This document shows, piece after piece, positions 63,899 through 64,000 of a stretch of 64,000 nt of DNA (its first letter is position 1; every line of letters starts with the position of its first letter). The stretch lies in assembly GCA_963798505.1 (NCBI GenBank), contig CAWCTX010000009.1, positions 186,001 through 250,000 on the forward strand, read 5' to 3'. This DNA is from CAVWSM01 sp963798505. GTDB taxonomy: Bacteria; Actinomycetota; Actinomycetes; Jiangellales; Jiangellaceae. The notes below the pieces were generated by a model, which saw only the letters and a list, made by a program, of their open reading frames with translations, did not search any database and was not told the origin of the DNA. The position numbers were made by a program, and so were the translations under genes.

Positions 63899-64000
63899 TC
63901 AGTGGTCGCCTCCCGCCATCTGCTCCACTGCGTGCGCCAGAACGGGCAGGAGCACGGCGAGCCCGTCGCGGGCGCCACCGGTCGAGCCCGGCAGGTTGAC
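63899..64000 (-). CDS. Molybdenum cofactor biosynthesis protein MogA/MoaB (3' end only)
   Basis: The last 33 codons before TGA are visible: VNLPGSTGGARDGLAVLLPV, then LAHAVEQMAGGDH. The block NLPGS(x)GG(x)xDGL is the conserved C-terminal motif of MogA/MoaB proteins, which adenylylate molybdopterin. The rest lies beyond the right edge. The stop lies 2 nt before the GNAT start, so the two are probably co-transcribed. Confidence 0.85.
   Translation of the reverse strand, partial: VNLPGSTGGARDGLAVLLPVLAHAVEQMAGGDH

Overview
The window is high-GC DNA from an actinomycete. Gene content and order fit the Propionibacteriales/Nocardioidaceae; that placement is inference from gene content, because no 16S rRNA is present. 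Housekeeping order resembles that around mycobacterial mfd, pth, rplY, prs, glmU, ispE, rsmA, rpf, tatD, metG, rsmI and pmt, with a large surface-polysaccharide region placed between mfd and pth.

Layout. 1-3.6 kb: mfd (minus, cut by the left edge). 3.7-6.7 kb: a secreted propeller-like protein, a TSUP permease and a sulfotransferase. 6.8-18.5 kb: two very large secreted PKD/beta-propeller proteins, separated by a 3-kb patch of gene fragments that holds one intact methyltransferase and a 94-bp near-identical direct repeat. 18.6-39.1 kb: a Wzx/Wzy-type exopolysaccharide cluster. It has a TagA/CpsF glycosyltransferase, an APS kinase, a frameshifted GH26-like hydrolase, Wzy, a kinase-fold protein, two Wzz proteins, a CDP-alcohol phosphotransferase, a GT2, Wzx, a methyltransferase, an RCC1-repeat lipoprotein, CysN, CysD, CysQ and the initiating sugar-phosphate transferase. 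39.2-44.9 kb: pth, rplY, a Tat phosphatase, prs and glmU. 45-49 kb: tRNA-Gln, a desaturase behind a perfect palindrome, ogt, tetR, tam and marR. 48.8-57.1 kb: abc-F, ispE, rsmA, rpf, tatD, metG and rsmI. 57.1-59.8 kb: lacI, a GH1 beta-glucosidase and the 3' remnant of a sugar ABC permease. 59.9-64 kb: a protein mannosyltransferase, a CHRD protein, tRNA-Ala, sepX/glpR, a rimJ-like GNAT and the 3' end of a mog/moaB gene.

How the genes work together. CysD/CysN (ATP sulfurylase), the APS kinase and CysQ make and recycle PAPS, and the sulfotransferase at 5.8 kb can use it. All of this sits in or beside a complete Wzx/Wzy polysaccharide pathway, so the best reading is a surface polysaccharide that is sulfated and possibly also methylated and phospho-decorated, accompanied by giant secreted PKD/propeller proteins.

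Caution. Many genes, including ones expected to be essential (glmU, metG, rsmI), are interrupted by single-base frame changes, mostly in the right half. These look more like residual sequencing indels than real gene decay. Where a reading frame breaks, I give the span of the whole gene and mark the break.
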